The notes below the pieces were generated by a model, which was not told where the DNA came from, did no database searches, and saw only the letters and a list, made by a program, of their open reading frames with translations. From Oncomelania hupensis (lineage: Eukaryota; Mollusca; Gastropoda; Littorinimorpha; Pomatiopsidae): a stretch of DNA of 64,000 nt. Each line of letters begins with the position of its first letter. The first letter of the stretch is position 1. The stretch is taken from contig CM072511.1 in the NCBI GenBank assembly GCA_036898135.1, positions 39,589,056-39,653,055 on the forward strand, in the 5' to 3' direction. A program made the translations under genes and the position numbers. This document shows, one piece after another, positions 1-12,225 of the stretch.

Positions 1-125
1 CTCCGGCTCCTAGTACTACTCTTAGCCCCGCCCTCCTCCTCTTATGCCTTCTGCCCGCCGTCTTTCTCCTCTCCAGCATACGTGGTCAACATGCAGATCT
101 GTGCACATCTACGGATTTTTCGTAT
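1..125. repeat. Direct repeat, copy 1 (cut by window edge)
   Basis: This stretch matches positions 1307-1431 with one visible mismatch (position 6, g versus c). It begins at the window edge, so its true left end is unknown. Right of position 125 the two copies differ at once. It is CT-rich and has no recognisable coding content. Confidence 0.9.
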
Positions 126-330
126 GAATGAGTGAAGGATCATAATAATATTAAATAGCCTTTAATGCATGAGATCATCAAACACCATGTAGTTTTCGAA
201 TTACCATTCTGTTGTTTGCTTTAAGTTAATAGTCATAACCGTTTTCTCTGGTTTACTTTGTATCGAATGTTCAGTGCCTTTTGAATATGAAGCAAAAATT
301 GCATCATTTTCCCATTACGTGGGGTTTAAA

Positions 331-455
331 TCTTCTTCTTCTTCTTCTTCTTCTTCTTCTTCTTCTTCTTCTTCTTCTTCTTCTTCTTCTTCTTCTTCTT
401 CTTCTTCTTCTTCTTCTTCTTCTTCTTCTTCTTCCTCCTCTTCTTCTTCTTCTCC
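331..455. repeat. (CTT)n microsatellite
   Basis: Nearly pure TTC/CTT repeat of about 125 bp with CCT interruptions near the right end. The long poly-Ser and poly-Leu frames here are translations of this repeat and are not genes. Confidence 0.97.
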
Positions 456-949
456 TTCATCTTGCTTTGATTCAGTTTTCATTCCTCAGAACATGCGATG
501 CATCACATTTGTTTTGTTTTGGTTGCTCCTTCGGCACATCATAACATAAAATCTATTATTTACATGCACGTTTTCTTTCTCTTGTTATGTTTTACGTTCT
601 CTCTTTTATGGTATAACAATAAAACAGTTCGAGAACGAGTTTCACCTTTATTTTGTAATTTTCTGGGATTGCTTAAGTTGAATCTTCAGCGCTTTAAATT
701 ACATGGAATAAAATTATGCTTAAGAAAATATGGAAACACGTTTTTACAAATAAACAAGAATACTGTTTTGTGTTGGTTTGTTCTGCGCTTTGTTGTGTAC
801 AGTTCCCAGAAAATGAATGTTAAAACTTACGAAATTGTTGCCACGTTATCGAGCAGGGGCACCAATGCATGTAGATAATTCTGCTGTTGAAGTATTTCTG
901 GAATCCACTGGGCAGATTCCTTGCAAGCCAATTAGTAAGCGCACGTACT

Positions 950-1094
950 TGCATCATCATCGTCATCATCATCGTCATCAACATCATCATCATCATCATC
1001 ATCGTCGTCGTCGTCATCATCATCATCGACAGAAACAGCTTGATTGTCCTTGTCGCTTCCTGAGCAGCACAATCACCATCGTCATCATCATCAC
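950..1094. repeat. (CAT)n-rich microsatellite
   Basis: CAT/CGT trinucleotide tract at about 950-1027 and a shorter CAT block at about 1069-1094, separated by non-repeat sequence. The His-rich and Met/Thr-rich frames are artefacts of it. Confidence 0.9.
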
Positions 1095-1306
1095 CTTTTA
1101 ATGTTTTCTCGAAAGTACGTTTTTGTATTGGGTAGTCGGATAATGTTTGTGTGGGCAGCCAAACTCTTACATAAACAAGTGAACCAGTCAATCAGTAAAT
1201 CAATCAATCATCATCATGATTCTTCTCCGCCTTGTCCTCATAACCTTCGTCGTGTTCGCCATCGTGATCTTCCTCCTGCAATCTCTGTTTTCTTTTCTTC
1301 CTCATC

Positions 1307-1431
1307 CTCCGCCTCCTAGTACTACTCTTAGCCCCGCCCTCCTCCTCTTATGCCTTCTGCCCGCCGTCTTTCTCCTCTCCAGCATACGTGGTCAACATGC
1401 AGATCTGTGCACATCTACGGATTTTTCGTAT
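1307..1431. repeat. Direct repeat, copy 2
   Basis: Second copy of the 125-bp sequence at the window start, offset by 1306 bp in the same orientation. The hydrophobic reading frame crossing it (from about 1216) is a by-product of CT-rich sequence rather than a credible protein. Confidence 0.9.
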
Positions 1432-2130
1432 TTTCTCCGATTTTCATGAGCAGAATACGGATTACTTATTAAAATTCCGAAATTCCGATTTTGTTAATTA
1501 AATTTTTTTTAAACTTGTTTTCAGTTTTAAGATGTTTTTGACTAGTTGTGCTTAAAAGACGTTTTTCGAACCGGAAGCGCGCGTTTGTTTCTAGTTCGTT
1601 CAGCATTTGTGTGGTTGCAACTTCATACTTGTGATAAAAAAAAATTATGGGGCCAGCTTTGACAATGGTAGATTTCTATTATATAATGAATATATACAAA
1701 AATACATTATTTATTCAAATTTTTCGAATTTTTCCAGTTGTATCAATGCAGTTAAAAAGTATGTAACCAAGTTAAAATCATGATTAATCTGTCCAGCCAT
1801 ACATTTTGTTAAATAAAATATTGTCCTAATTTGTATATTTTGATACTCTGCTAATAAAGGTTTTGTTAAACAAAACAAAAAAATGTAACAGTGTTGATGT
1901 TTTAGCTTGGCTTGAATAGATTGTAAGTCCCATTCTACTGCCTCGTAGTGTTTCAGTTTGTGTGCTTTGTGAGCAGAATTATGTCTTGAACTGTCGTTAC
2001 AGCTTGCTACTGAAATGTTTTAAACACTACTGAAATTTGGTTTGTTTGCTATGATGAGCATTTTGAGTGTGCGCAGGTCTGAACATGCTATTATCCTTTA
2101 TCTCAGCGCCCGATTAAAAAAAAAAACACC
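1432..2130. other. Unassigned AT-rich sequence
   Basis: No open frame, motif or repeat family was recognised. The stretch is AT-rich with short A runs and separates the direct repeat from the CA tract. Confidence 0.5.

Positions 2131-2135
<5 letters not shown>

Positions 2136-2206
<71 letters not shown>
2136..2206. repeat. (CA)n microsatellite
   Basis: About 70 bp of uninterrupted CA directly upstream of a tRNA-derived SINE. Confidence 0.97.
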
Positions 2207-2209
<3 letters not shown>

Positions 2210-2212
<3 letters not shown>

Positions 2213-2407
2213 GGCGGTCGCAGCCAGTGCATTTTAGGCTCAGGGCGCTCGACTTGTGTAAGCGCGTCTCTGGCGACGTGGGTTCGAATCCTGACTTCAG
2301 CAAACTATTTTGTGATTGCTGGATAGTAGTGGCCAGCGCTTTGAGAAGCTGTCTGAGCTTATAAGTGCGCTATATAAGAGTAATCTCTTTCATTCTTTCT
2401 TTCTTTC
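2210..2407 (+). mobile_element. tRNA-derived SINE
   Basis: Roughly 200-bp element. Its head carries a perfect RNA polymerase III B-box match (GGTTCGAATCC at 2281-2291) after a tRNA-like stretch with a GGGCGCTCGACT motif; the A box is degenerate. The body ends in GCGCTATATAAG followed by a TTTC/ATTC simple repeat, an ending shared with L2-like elements in this window. SINEs of this type are transcribed by Pol III and moved by a partner LINE. No target duplication was identified. It is not a working tRNA gene, because no complete cloverleaf can be drawn. Confidence 0.7.
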
Positions 2408-2871
2408 AAGGTCCTCGTTGCCTGATGGGAATAATAAAGCAGGCGAAAATAACGAAGTGGGTGTATCATCTCTCTACCGCTGTGTATGGGCCCGAAAGCG
2501 TTGAACGCGTTATGCCCTAACCGATATAAATTGCACGTGCAGGGTGATAAGGCCGCATGCAGGACCAGCCGCAGCAACCGCTACATGCCTCCTGGCCTGT
2601 TTATCTGTAAACATAGCGGCATAAAACACCGCAGCAAACTCTTGATAGTGATGCATTGCCTTCAACTGCCTCCTGTGGCCTTTGGCCAAGTACAGACCGC
2701 ATGCTCGTATTTTATTTCCCTAGTAGACTATGCTCCTGTACAAAGATGGGTCTTATATAACGCAAAATCTGCATGATACTTTCTTCTTCTTTTTTTGGAC
2801 TGGTGCGATTCTATACAGCAAAATGTTCTTATATATTATAATGCGCTTGTTATGTTAAAAAAGCTGCTGGT

Positions 2872-2968
2872 CAAAGCAAGAATTGAACCCACGCTGGCCT
2901 AAATGCAAATTTGCTGCATGTTTACGCACGTTTACACGCTATATTGACTATCGAGCCAACCTGATCGA
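2872..2968 (-). mobile_element. tRNA-like SINE head (probable, partial)
   Basis: On the minus strand a TGGCTCGATAG A-box-like motif is followed by GGTTCAATTC, which fits the B-box consensus. The spacer between them is longer than in a tRNA, so this is more likely a decayed SINE head than a tRNA gene. No tail or target duplication was recognised. Confidence 0.35.
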
Positions 2969-2969
2969 T

Positions 2970-3955
2970 CTTTTTGCAAGTTGAAGACTGACAACAAGAC
3001 TAGGCTGGGCTGATTCCAGCCGGCAAACTGACTAATCGATTATCAAACAAACTAGGATTTCAACTATTCGAAAACTTAATTCTAATTATTTGAATGCAAC
3101 AACAAACAGTACGATCGTATTGATCATCGTGAAGTGGCACTCAAAAACAATAGCCTACGATCGTGCAATTGTACTCAAGAGCAGTAAAGTTGTGTTGATA
3201 ATCGTTGATAAACCCAAAGTCACCTTGAACGAAATTTATATGTATGTATCTAATCAATAGTTCCCCAGTCCCTACGAGGCTTTTCCAATCCGTAAACATG
3301 TTTATTTTTTTAATTGCCATAGTGACGCTTCTGTAGACCAGTTCCCGAGTTATTGCCATACCGTTCCGCTTACTGCTGATTTAATTTCACTACGAGATCT
3401 GTTTGGCCAATCAAGCAGCAATTATACTGACAATCTAGCTGTCCAAAGCTTCGGCATGAATGATTAATAATAGCGTAACAGTTTCGCCATATTAGTTATA
3501 GTCTCAAAGGTTCCGCAATAATAGTCATATTCTAGTAGACATAGAGAGCTCTGCCCTTCAAGCGCTGCAATATTCTCGGGCTTGATCGAAAGCTATAGTT
3601 GTTTACGTGCATACTAATCGGGGGAATTAGTAGTTGCTTCGGGTGTGCTTGCCAATCACTGTAATGTCTGAGTGCATGGGGTTAATTTTTACTTGCTGGG
3701 GAACTTTACGTACGTACGCGCTGCAGCATCCTTTCTCTTTTTTGCACTGAACTCCCTTACCATTATTCTTCAGATTGTGTGTAGCATGTCCCTAGCGAGG
3801 GAAGAAGAAGGACCCCGCCCTCATGAAGCTGATCTAGAGAAAAGGGGTGATGAGTGTGTAAGGCACAAACGCTTCTCTATCCAGGAAACACCACTCCATT
3901 CCTCCCCAGGGAAAACCACTCTCTTTACCTTTCTCTCTCCTCATCAACCTTTTCT
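2970..3955. other. Unassigned sequence
   Basis: Nearly 1 kb with no recognisable gene or repeat. All reading frames are short and show no known motif. Confidence 0.45.
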
Positions 3956-3959
3956 AAGC

Positions 3960-4031
3960 GCGCGCGCGCGCACACACACACACACACACAGAGAAAGAGT
4001 GCTACACATAGGCACACACACACACACACAC
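3960..4031. repeat. (GC)n(CA)n compound microsatellite
   Basis: A CG-alternating run passes into CA repeats, with a second CA block at about 4013-4031. The alternating purine-pyrimidine sequence could adopt Z-DNA. Confidence 0.9.
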
Positions 4032-4555
4032 ATAATTATTTATGTTCGCATTTCGTTGCCTCCTTCCCTTTCTTGACGATAAACAGTTTGGACAGCTTCC
4101 ATAGCAACCAATTGCTGTTTCTTGACTGTAAACATTTGAGACAGATGTCCATAGCAACCACCACCAACTGTGTAATTTAATTTTTCTTACAAATCATTTA
4201 TGTTGTTCTCCATGTATTGAGTTGAAGCAATAAGGACAGTCCAATATATGATTTTTTAAAAGAAGAATCTCCTTCACTACAAGTTGTTTAACTCTCTACC
4301 TTCTTTTCCGTAAATATTGATACATTCAGATTCTCGATCACAAAGGACTGATAAATCATGACTGGTATTTGACACATATATATCTTAACGCTGCATGATG
4401 GAAATTTGAAATAAAGTGATTTGTTCATTACTTCTTGTAGGTTTGATGTTGGTTGCTGTTATTTCATGTCGAAATGTTGGCATTATTTTTGTTTTTTTGG
4501 AGTTGGTCAAGCTGAAGATGTTAAATCGATACAGAAACGTTTTTGAAACTGTTTC

Positions 4556-4722
4556 TTGTTGTTGTTGCTGTTGTTGTTGTTGTTGTTGCTGTTGTTGTTG
4601 TTGTTGTTGTCTTCTTCTTCTTCTTCTTCTTCTTCTTCTTCTTCTTCTTCTTCTTCTTCTTCTTCTTCTTCTTCTTCTTCTTCTTCTTCTTCTTGTTGCT
4701 TTTGTTGTTGTTGTCGTCGTCG

Positions 4723-4766
<44 letters not shown>

Positions 4767-4855
4767 CTTCTTCTTCTTCTTCTTCTTCTTCTTCTTCTTC
4801 TTCTTCTTCTTCTTCTTCTTCTTCTTCTTCTTCTTCTTCTTCTTCTTCTTCTTCT
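4556..4855. repeat. Compound (GTT)n(CTT)n(GTT)n(CTT)n microsatellite
   Basis: About 300 bp made of four blocks: GTT-rich (about 4556-4609), CTT (4610-4694), GTT/GTC (about 4695-4765) and CTT (4766-4853). The two CTT blocks are pure polypyrimidine-polypurine tracts that could form triplex DNA. All frames through it are low-complexity artefacts. Confidence 0.97.
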
Positions 4856-4901
4856 GGATTAAGATTTTAAACTAACTAGAAAGTCTAATCTTCCAATCTG
4901 A

Positions 4902-5492
4902 CCCCCCGTGGGTTTCAGTACAAATAGTATCCCCACTTTCTGGAAATTTAGTGCTTTAAATTCTCACTTTCGCTGTCTTTCTCCTTTGTTCCTTCTCATT
5001 CTTACTCTGTTCTATCAATCTGCTATACTATCTTCTTCTTTGCTAGACCAGTCACCTACCTTTTTTCTTAAAAACTCTTCCGGGACAAAACTCCTCATTT
5101 GTGTGTGATCAGCTTGGAAATATTGGACGCTTTCTGCCAAATGGTCACTGGGGCTTCCTATGATGCTATTATTTGGCAATGTAGGCATTTAATATGTATG
5201 TGTTTTGTTCATATTTTATAATGATGTTTGTATTCTATTTTTTTATTTGTAAACGGGGTTTCGATAAATTGGAGTATAGCCTCAGCGTCCACTGCGTGAG
5301 ATGTCTTTATTGTAAAGTGACCGGCCTGTGGGGTGCCTTCAGTGTTACCACTAGGGTTGTTTCGGCAGATCTTTTATGTGGATCAGGGATGAGTCCTCTT
5401 TCAGCGAAGTTGTGGTCTTGATTTTGTGGTCCTGATTCGGCTCTTTGCAGTCCGGTGGACCCTGTAAGCAATGAATAACTAATTAACTAACT
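4902..5492 (+). repeat. Dispersed family C, long copy 1
   Basis: About 590 bp that aligns along its whole length with 45838-46430. Both copies start near a CCCCGTG motif, contain CTAGACCAGTCACCTAC and end in a decayed form of the family 3' end. The better-preserved end (35.3, 52.2, 60.3 and 61.0 kb) reads CCGCTGGACCTAAAGCAATA followed by a (TAATG)n tail. 3' ends recur alone at other sites, which is typical of a retroposon with 5' truncation. No protein is visible, so this is either a SINE-like or non-autonomous element or the 3' UTR of a larger LINE. Confidence 0.8.
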
Positions 5493-5498
5493 TCCAAT

Positions 5499-5816
5499 GT
5501 GGCCCTTAATACAGAGGAAAGAAGAGAAATGGGTATCACAGTAGATTGTTTTATGCATGGGATAAAACTAATACCGAAACCGAAAAAAAAAATCTCGCAG
5601 GAGCAAAAGAAACCATCAATTAACCAAGTCAACCTTGGTGAAATCGTTCGAACGCAAGCGGAGAGTGATTTGATTGGACAAACTTTTGTCCACGAGAACA
5701 TAATTTATTCTAAGTTGTTAATGACAGTCCCCAAAAAAGAAAAAGAAAAAGCTCCGTTTATTATAATTGGCCAAGTGCAACTATGTTGCTTTAAAAGCTT
5801 CTTTGTTTGGTACTGA
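5499..5816 (+). other. Unrecognised open frame
   Basis: A 105-codon frame next to family C that opens only from a GTG. The predicted protein is Lys/Glu-rich in the middle and hydrophobic at the end. It contains no motif I recognise and its base composition does not differ from the surroundings. Chance is the likeliest explanation. Confidence 0.12.
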
Positions 5817-6078
5817 TATTACGCTCTAGATCGTGGGCAAAACTATATGTGTACTTTTATAAAGTGAAAAAGGAATCTCACTCTATTAGTATTTCTCCTC
5901 TGACCAGGCAACGCATTTGGACTATTTTTATTTTTAAAAAATTCTAAATCGCTCGATTATTTTTGGAAACAATTTTGGCATATTCTTACTCTTATTACTT
6001 CCCTTCAGACCAGGCCACATATTTTGACTGAAAAATAATCTAAAATTCTGGATTTTAAAAAATGTATTTATTTATTTT

Positions 6079-6079
<1 letters not shown>

Positions 6080-6172
<93 letters not shown>

Positions 6173-6182
6173 CATATTTTTT

Positions 6183-6272
<90 letters not shown>
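6080..6272. repeat. (AAT)n(ATT)n(AT)n compound microsatellite
   Basis: AAT repeats (about 6080-6151) switch to ATT (about 6150-6171), giving self-complementary halves. After a short spacer there follows an AT alternation of about 85 bp (6189-6272). The tract is strongly cruciform-prone. Confidence 0.96.
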
Positions 6273-6275
<3 letters not shown>

Positions 6276-6279
6276 GGGT

Positions 6280-8470
6280 TATTTTTGGGAGGGAAGGGGT
6301 ATTTCAACATACCCCGTAATACAGTCCTGAAAGGCTACATCGTTTCTTATTCAAAAAGGAAACAAGGTTTGTCACGGTGGGCAGTTTAAACATAAAACAT
6401 ATTTAAAATGTCATATCAAATGTTAGAGATCTATTTGGCCCTATGCTTAAAGGCTGTTTCGAGGGTCTAAATGTTGAGTGGTAAATGCCAGGCCCAAACT
6501 GATAAAAAAATAATAAAATAATGTCACCGGAACGATAGCAAATAGTCGATGGGACCAGTCACCCGCGACGAAATCGTTCGAACACGATTAGTCATTGCTT
6601 TGATAGCGGCTGGAGGATAGGCTGTCGTGCATTATTGAAAATGCGAGTTGTGAAGAATGATGGAAGGGGAGGGGGGGGGGAATGCGTTGAGGATGGGGTG
6701 GTGTAAGTAAGGGTAGTGAGAGAGGCGTGAGGGGAGAGAAGGTGGGGCTGGAACAGGGGAAATGATATTAATGTAGAGACGAGGAAATCAATGCAGTGCG
6801 ATTTAGCAGTTTATGCGAAACATTCAAGATGGTGTGTTTTAAGAGTTCCCTTCTGCATACAACAATTTTGCTTGGGTTTTTTGTGTGTTTGCATCTGCGC
6901 GCGCGCGTGTATGTGTGTGTGTGTGTGTCTGAATCTGTTCGTGTCTGTATCTGTATTTTATTTTCCGCAGAAGATGAACGAGATGTTAAGACATTCAAAT
7001 ATAATTCTAAACGCTCACATACAGAACTGAAAACCAGCATTTCAAAGTAATAATTAAGCTGGCTATTGAGATAGAGCAACTATGATGACATGGGCGGCTG
7101 GAATCTGACCTAGATAAGGTTCCTATGAAATATTTTGGTGACAGTCTTTTCATCTGTGGGGAGCAACGGACCGATGAACCAACAGACAAACCGATAATGG
7201 GCTCGTTCTGATTCCCCGACAATTTCCACTTATTTTCATATTAGTCAGGAAGTACAACAAAAAGAAAATAAATTGTAAAAAATAAATAAAAAGAACTTTA
7301 CATGAAGTGATAAATAATGGTAAAGTCTAGACGCATTTCGGTTTTACGGTTGATAGACCGTGACACTCGCTTTGCTCATCCGTACGTGATCGATAAAGCT
7401 CAAACGCGTGAATCGTTTTGTTGTTCTCTTAACAATTGCATTTTTTATTTTTATTTTATTTCTTTTTTATGCATCGTTGACTTTTACTTGGTTTTAGTTT
7501 TATCAGCCTGAGTCCGTTCCGGTAGACTCGTTTTGTTTGTCGTGACGTTCGACCACAATAAAGAGTCACTGTCCGTTGCTTGAGGAACTCTTCTACAGAT
7601 TTGTTTCGTTTGTTAAAGGTTTTAGGGGCACACATGCAGGCACGGTGGCACGTAGGCGCGCATGCATCAAACTACTACCCTCCTTACGTGTAACTAATTT
7701 CGAATGTACTTTCAGAATTTTTCCAGGCGTGGTCATTTCGTATTACGTGTTATTTGCAGCTTCTTTGCAACCATCATCCATCCAAGTTCTATGTCACATT
7801 ATTGATAATAATATATTTTTTTAAATAAAAGTAATAAATCCATTCAACACTTCGTATCATTATTTTAAAATTATTTATCGGAAAATTTGCAACGACATTT
7901 TTATATTGTCTAGTCAGTCATTCTACGATATTTGCCCTTCTAGTTCTAGTATGACATAATGACACTAGCTGGGATAGTTGTTTTTATTTTCATAAAGATA
8001 AATGAATACCCAACCAACCTTTATTTTGTTTTGTTTTAACATTTTAAGACGCATTTCATTTATTGTGCTGTTAATATCTTTGTCAATCTGTATCATTTTA
8101 AAGGGGTACCAAGACAACAGGTTTTTTAAATTTCATAATCATAATATCCTATACTCACTGCCCTTTATTATTTTCTTATAATTATTTTTTTTTAATTTAT
8201 GTTTTCTTGAAAAAAATACGATGCGCGCCAAACACCTTAAGTATGGCTGCATCTTTTTGGAGATCTTTACCCTTCTTGTGTGACACGTTGACAAAGCTGG
8301 ATTATTTCATAAAAAGTAACCGCCCTCCGCCCTTTTCTGTTTCCATTTATGCTTTCAGTTTGAATATGTTATCAGAGGAGAAAAAGAAAGATTTCAACAA
8401 TTATATCACGCATGATTACTGGGAGTATCCTTTTGCAATCTCCATCCCTCTGGTGTGCTAAAATGACTTA
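6280..8470. other. Unassigned AT-rich sequence
   Basis: About 2.2 kb without a supportable gene. It holds a G-rich purine patch (about 6660-6760) and a short GT tract (about 6895-6930). The frames here have no recognisable domains. Confidence 0.45.
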
Positions 8471-8474
8471 CTTT

Positions 8475-8477
<3 letters not shown>

Positions 8478-8545
<68 letters not shown>
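8478..8545. repeat. (GTT)n microsatellite
   Basis: About 68 bp of pure TTG/GTT repeat. Confidence 0.96.
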
Positions 8546-9141
8546 ATTTTTACAAATAAAACCATCCACCACTATTTTAAAAAATAAAAATTGTTGAATA
8601 TGTTTTGTGAAGAAGAAAAAAAAATACACACGAGGTTCAAATGCCTTGCACAATAGTTCTCTCTCTCCTTTTTTTTTATTGTCAGCTTCTGTTTGCGATC
8701 TTTATCCTTCTGTAGTGGGACACACTGACAAAAAGGGTTTTGTACATGAAGATAAGAACCCTACAAGACGGGGGAAATTTATGGATATTTTAGCGGCCGT
8801 TCTTTTGTTGTGGTTCACGCAGTTTGGAAACGGCAGATGGTGACCTCTCGGAAGTTTCTGAGAGTCAGAAAAAAGAGGAGTTGTCCTTATCCATGGAATA
8901 GCTGGTGGCTAGGAAAGGCTGAGACTCTTTTCTTTTTTTTGACTTGAGACGGTCGGGTCTGGTAATCTTTTCAGGCAAAAATTGATGAAGGCGAACGATT
9001 TTAGACTGGGGTGGGACGGGGTGGGGGGGAGGGTGAGGAGGTAGGATGAGGGGAGGGGGAATATCGAAAGCTATGGACAAGGAAGATTATTCTGAATCAC
9101 GACAGTCTTTCAATGTCTGGAAGCAAATTCAAAGCGAAAGG

Positions 9142-9250
9142 TCTTCTTCTTCTTCTTCTTCTTCTTCTTCTTCTTCTTCTTCTTCTTCTTCTTCTTCTTC
9201 TTCTTCTTCTTCTTCTTCTTCTTCTTCTTCTTCCTCCTCCTCCTCCTCCT
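9142..9250. repeat. (CTT)n(CCT)n microsatellite
   Basis: A pure CTT tract of about 90 bp grades into CCT units at its right end. This is a homopyrimidine tract over 100 bp. Confidence 0.97.
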
Positions 9251-9504
9251 CATTCTTTCTTCCTCTTCATACGCCTTCTCCTCCTCCTTCTTTTTCTTGT
9301 TTAAGAAGTTAAAAGAGTGACAGTTGATCTTCTTATTAATATATCTTCGCCTGCGAACAAAATTAGAAGCAGTATTCATGATCCAGCATCCCTACAGTGT
9401 AATCCTCGCTCCATAGAACCACCTGCTCACATGGTGCCAGAGCCTAATGGACGAAATCTGCACAGCGTCGCTGAGGCAGCTGAGGCATAGGGATGTACGA
9501 GATG

Positions 9505-9810
9505 TTTGAGAGTATAAACCGAGGTCTAATCTATGCACGCACGCATTTCATAACATGTATTTTAAAGATCTTGACGCTTATGCCCTAGACGGTGAGAGCC
9601 GGCTCCACAAATACACCCAGCGCACTAGGTCCATTCTCCCAATCCCCGGTCGCCCAGGATTGTGCTCAACCGTCTGGACGTCAGACTAGGTGCTGAAGGT
9701 TGCGAGAGGCGCCTCGGGTGGCTTTAGTTTGATCCTGTATCTACAGCGCCTTGAGCAGCTTTTAAGCTGGAAAGCGCTATATAAGATTGATGAAATGAAA
9801 TAAATAAATA
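9505..9810 (+). mobile_element. Dispersed family B (SINE-like), near full length
   Basis: About 305 bp, starting at GAGAGTATAAACCGAGG and ending AAGCGCTATATAAG followed by AAATAAATAAATA. It aligns end to end with 14407-14723 (same strand) and with 59725-60035 (opposite strand). Three further 3'-only fragments lie at 44.9, 53.1 and 56.1 kb. The constant 3' end, 5' truncation and simple A-rich tail point to retroposition by a LINE. No Pol III boxes are obvious, so it could also be the 3' end of an L2-like LINE. Confidence 0.75.
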
Positions 9811-9814
9811 TCCT

Positions 9815-10925
9815 AAAACAGTCCTTAGACCTCAGCATACTCGTAATTTGCGTTTCTGCGATCTATCAGTCTGCATACGTGATGTAATTAAGAGGTATAT
9901 GTCAACAGTCTCTAACCCTCTTTTTGGGATGAGATAAGAGGAGGCTGGTTTCAGCGTACCTGCTAATATCTTTGCTCGTGTGCTTGCATTGTAGTTATTG
10001 CTGTTGCTTCGGGTCCATGAAAAGGAGTGTCAGCTGTTGTTAAAAGTTGTGTCTGATTGATGCTTTAAAATGCTGGCATCATGCAGTACTAATACTGAAG
10101 CATCTTTTGGGTTCATCAGTTTGGATGGTTGGGTAGAACTAAGGAATAGTACCAGTTGCTAAAACGTCGATGATGATTGCATGAAAGAGTCTATTTGCCT
10201 CATTCATCTTACTGTAGATCTCGCTTGGTTCATTCAGATAGCTTTGTATTTTTGTTTGTTTGTTTTAAATTATTTGTTTTTTCATATGGGCGAGTACCTG
10301 AATGTGTGGATGGGTGTGATGAATAGTAGGGGTCTAGGTGTGAGTTGATGTTCTAAGATCTTTCTATCTGTGATTAAAATCATATCTATTACGGTTCATT
10401 AGAGATCGCTTTCATTCATTTTCAGCCTCACCAGCTGTTGTTTTAAAGTGACGCGCTGTAATCGCAATTACTGATTTCATTTTTTTTAAAATTCCGTGTT
10501 CCTTACCAATTTTTATTTTAATGAAGAGATAAAATGAACACACATCTGCGTTAAGAACTACGAATTGTCGATTTGTTCAAATCTCTTTGAAATAAAACCA
10601 CGGACTAATGATTTCTGACAATTACAATTTTAATACAGGTTTGTTAACAGAAATGAACGACAACACCTGTGTCGGTCGAAGAACCTATTTAAAAATAATA
10701 ATAATAAAAGGAAGAAAAAAGGAGGAGTGTTTAGTTGTTGTTATTGGTTCGTTGTTTTGGTTGGCCTGGTTATATAGGGTTTATGCATTATTGCTTTGAG
10801 TTTTCTGGAACATTAGAGCCCCCAGTTTTATTTGCCCATAGCTTCTTCCTAGTTCCATGAACCATCCATCCACCTCGTCCATACATTTTTCCACCTAAGC
10901 TATATAACATGTCTTTTTGTTTCCC
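9815..10925. other. Unassigned AT-rich sequence
   Basis: About 1.1 kb between a family B copy and a GAT/GAA tract. It has no open frame of note and no recognised repeat. Confidence 0.45.
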
Positions 10926-10928
10926 TCC

Positions 10929-11154
10929 AGAAGAAGAAGACTATGAAGATGATGATGGTGATTATGATGATAATGATTGATGATGATGATGGAGGAGGAA
11001 GAAGAAGAAAAAGAGTTATGATGATGATGATAATGATGATGGTGATGAGGAGAAGACGATGCTGATGAAGATGGTGATGATGATGACGATGATGCGACGA
11101 CGGCAGTGATGATGATGATGACGTTGACGACAAGAAGAAGAAGAAGAAGAAGAA

Positions 11155-11217
<63 letters not shown>

Positions 11218-11220
11218 ATA
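10929..11220. repeat. (GAT)n/(GAA)n compound microsatellite
   Basis: Imperfect GAT, GAA and GAC units across about 290 bp, ending in about 65 bp of pure GAT (about 11155-11217). Long minus-strand His, Ser and Ile frames are artefacts. Confidence 0.95.
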
Positions 11221-11636
11221 GTAAGAAGAAAAACAAAACAAACAGGCGTTGAATAGAGGTTGGAGTTTTTCGGGGGTGAGGAGGCGGAGGAGTAGGACGT
11301 GACCGAGGAGTGGTGATGATGGAAGAGGGGTAGAAGAGGCTGGGCGTGGTGAGGTGAAAGAAGAGTAGTAGGTGACCGGAAGGTGGTACATTGAAGATGA
11401 ACTCTCAACATATTAGATTTTATAGCCAAAAGGGCTAGAAAGGGAGGTACGGTGTTAACCTAGTTCTCTAGTCAGGGATGATTATATCGATCCAAGAAGA
11501 CTCTAATATAAGCTTATATTATGCGTAAAATTATCACATAAACGTGCACCTGCTTCTAGGGACAGCCTGCAATATTATGCGTTGACCACACAGCTTAGCG
11601 GAGACTCGGCAGGTACCTACTAGGGGAGAGGTGAAC

Positions 11637-11639
<3 letters not shown>

Positions 11640-11693
<54 letters not shown>

Positions 11694-11995
11694 GGTAGGG
11701 GGGGGGGTAAAGAGAGAAAGGAAGAGAAGACTAGAGGGAGGGAGAGAGAAAGAGGGAGAATGAGAGGGTAAGGGAGAGAGTGAGGGGAGGGGAGGGTAAA
11801 GAGAGAAAAAGAACGAGAAGAATAGAGGGGGAGAGAGAGAATGAGGGAGATAAAAGGGAGAGAGAGAGAGAGGTAAATAGAGAGAAAGGAAGAGAAGAAT
11901 AGAGAGGGAGAGAGCATGTGAGAGATAGATTGAATGGGAATGAGAGAGATAGATGGGGGAATGAGGGCGAGAGAGAGAGGGAGTGATTTTCTCGT
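11640..11995. repeat. (GA)n microsatellite with GA-rich flank
   Basis: Pure GA at 11640-11690, then about 300 bp of degenerate purine-rich sequence with GAGAGAGAG islands. The long minus-strand Ser/Leu/Pro frame here is a translation of this tract. Confidence 0.93.
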
Positions 11996-12225
11996 TTAAA
12001 ATATGACGAGGGAGAGTTAAAGAAGAAAAAAAGTGAGTCCTTTTTGCTTGTGTGTGTGTGAGTGAGTGTGTGCGTGCGTGTGTGTACCTGTGCGTGTATG
12101 TGTGCAGGTACGGGCAGGTTCGTTTATTCGAACCACGTAGTTGATCTGTATGTGTATATATAATAATAGTATGTACTCTTTTTGAACAGCCTGTATCTAT
12201 CGCTCCCTTCCTCGTGATGCAGTGA

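Noticed and set aside
274..549. Poly-Ser and poly-Leu open frames over CTT tracts (also near 4416-4875, 9046-9312, 27046-27288 and 45000-45200)
   Set aside because: They are translations of microsatellites in every frame, with no unique flanking protein sequence.
1216..1449. Hydrophobic 77-codon frame resembling a signal or membrane protein
   Set aside because: CT-rich low-complexity sequence that overlaps a non-coding direct repeat; no supporting context.
2281..2291. tRNA gene call at a perfect B box
   Set aside because: No full cloverleaf, and the LINE-like 3' tail marks it as a SINE.
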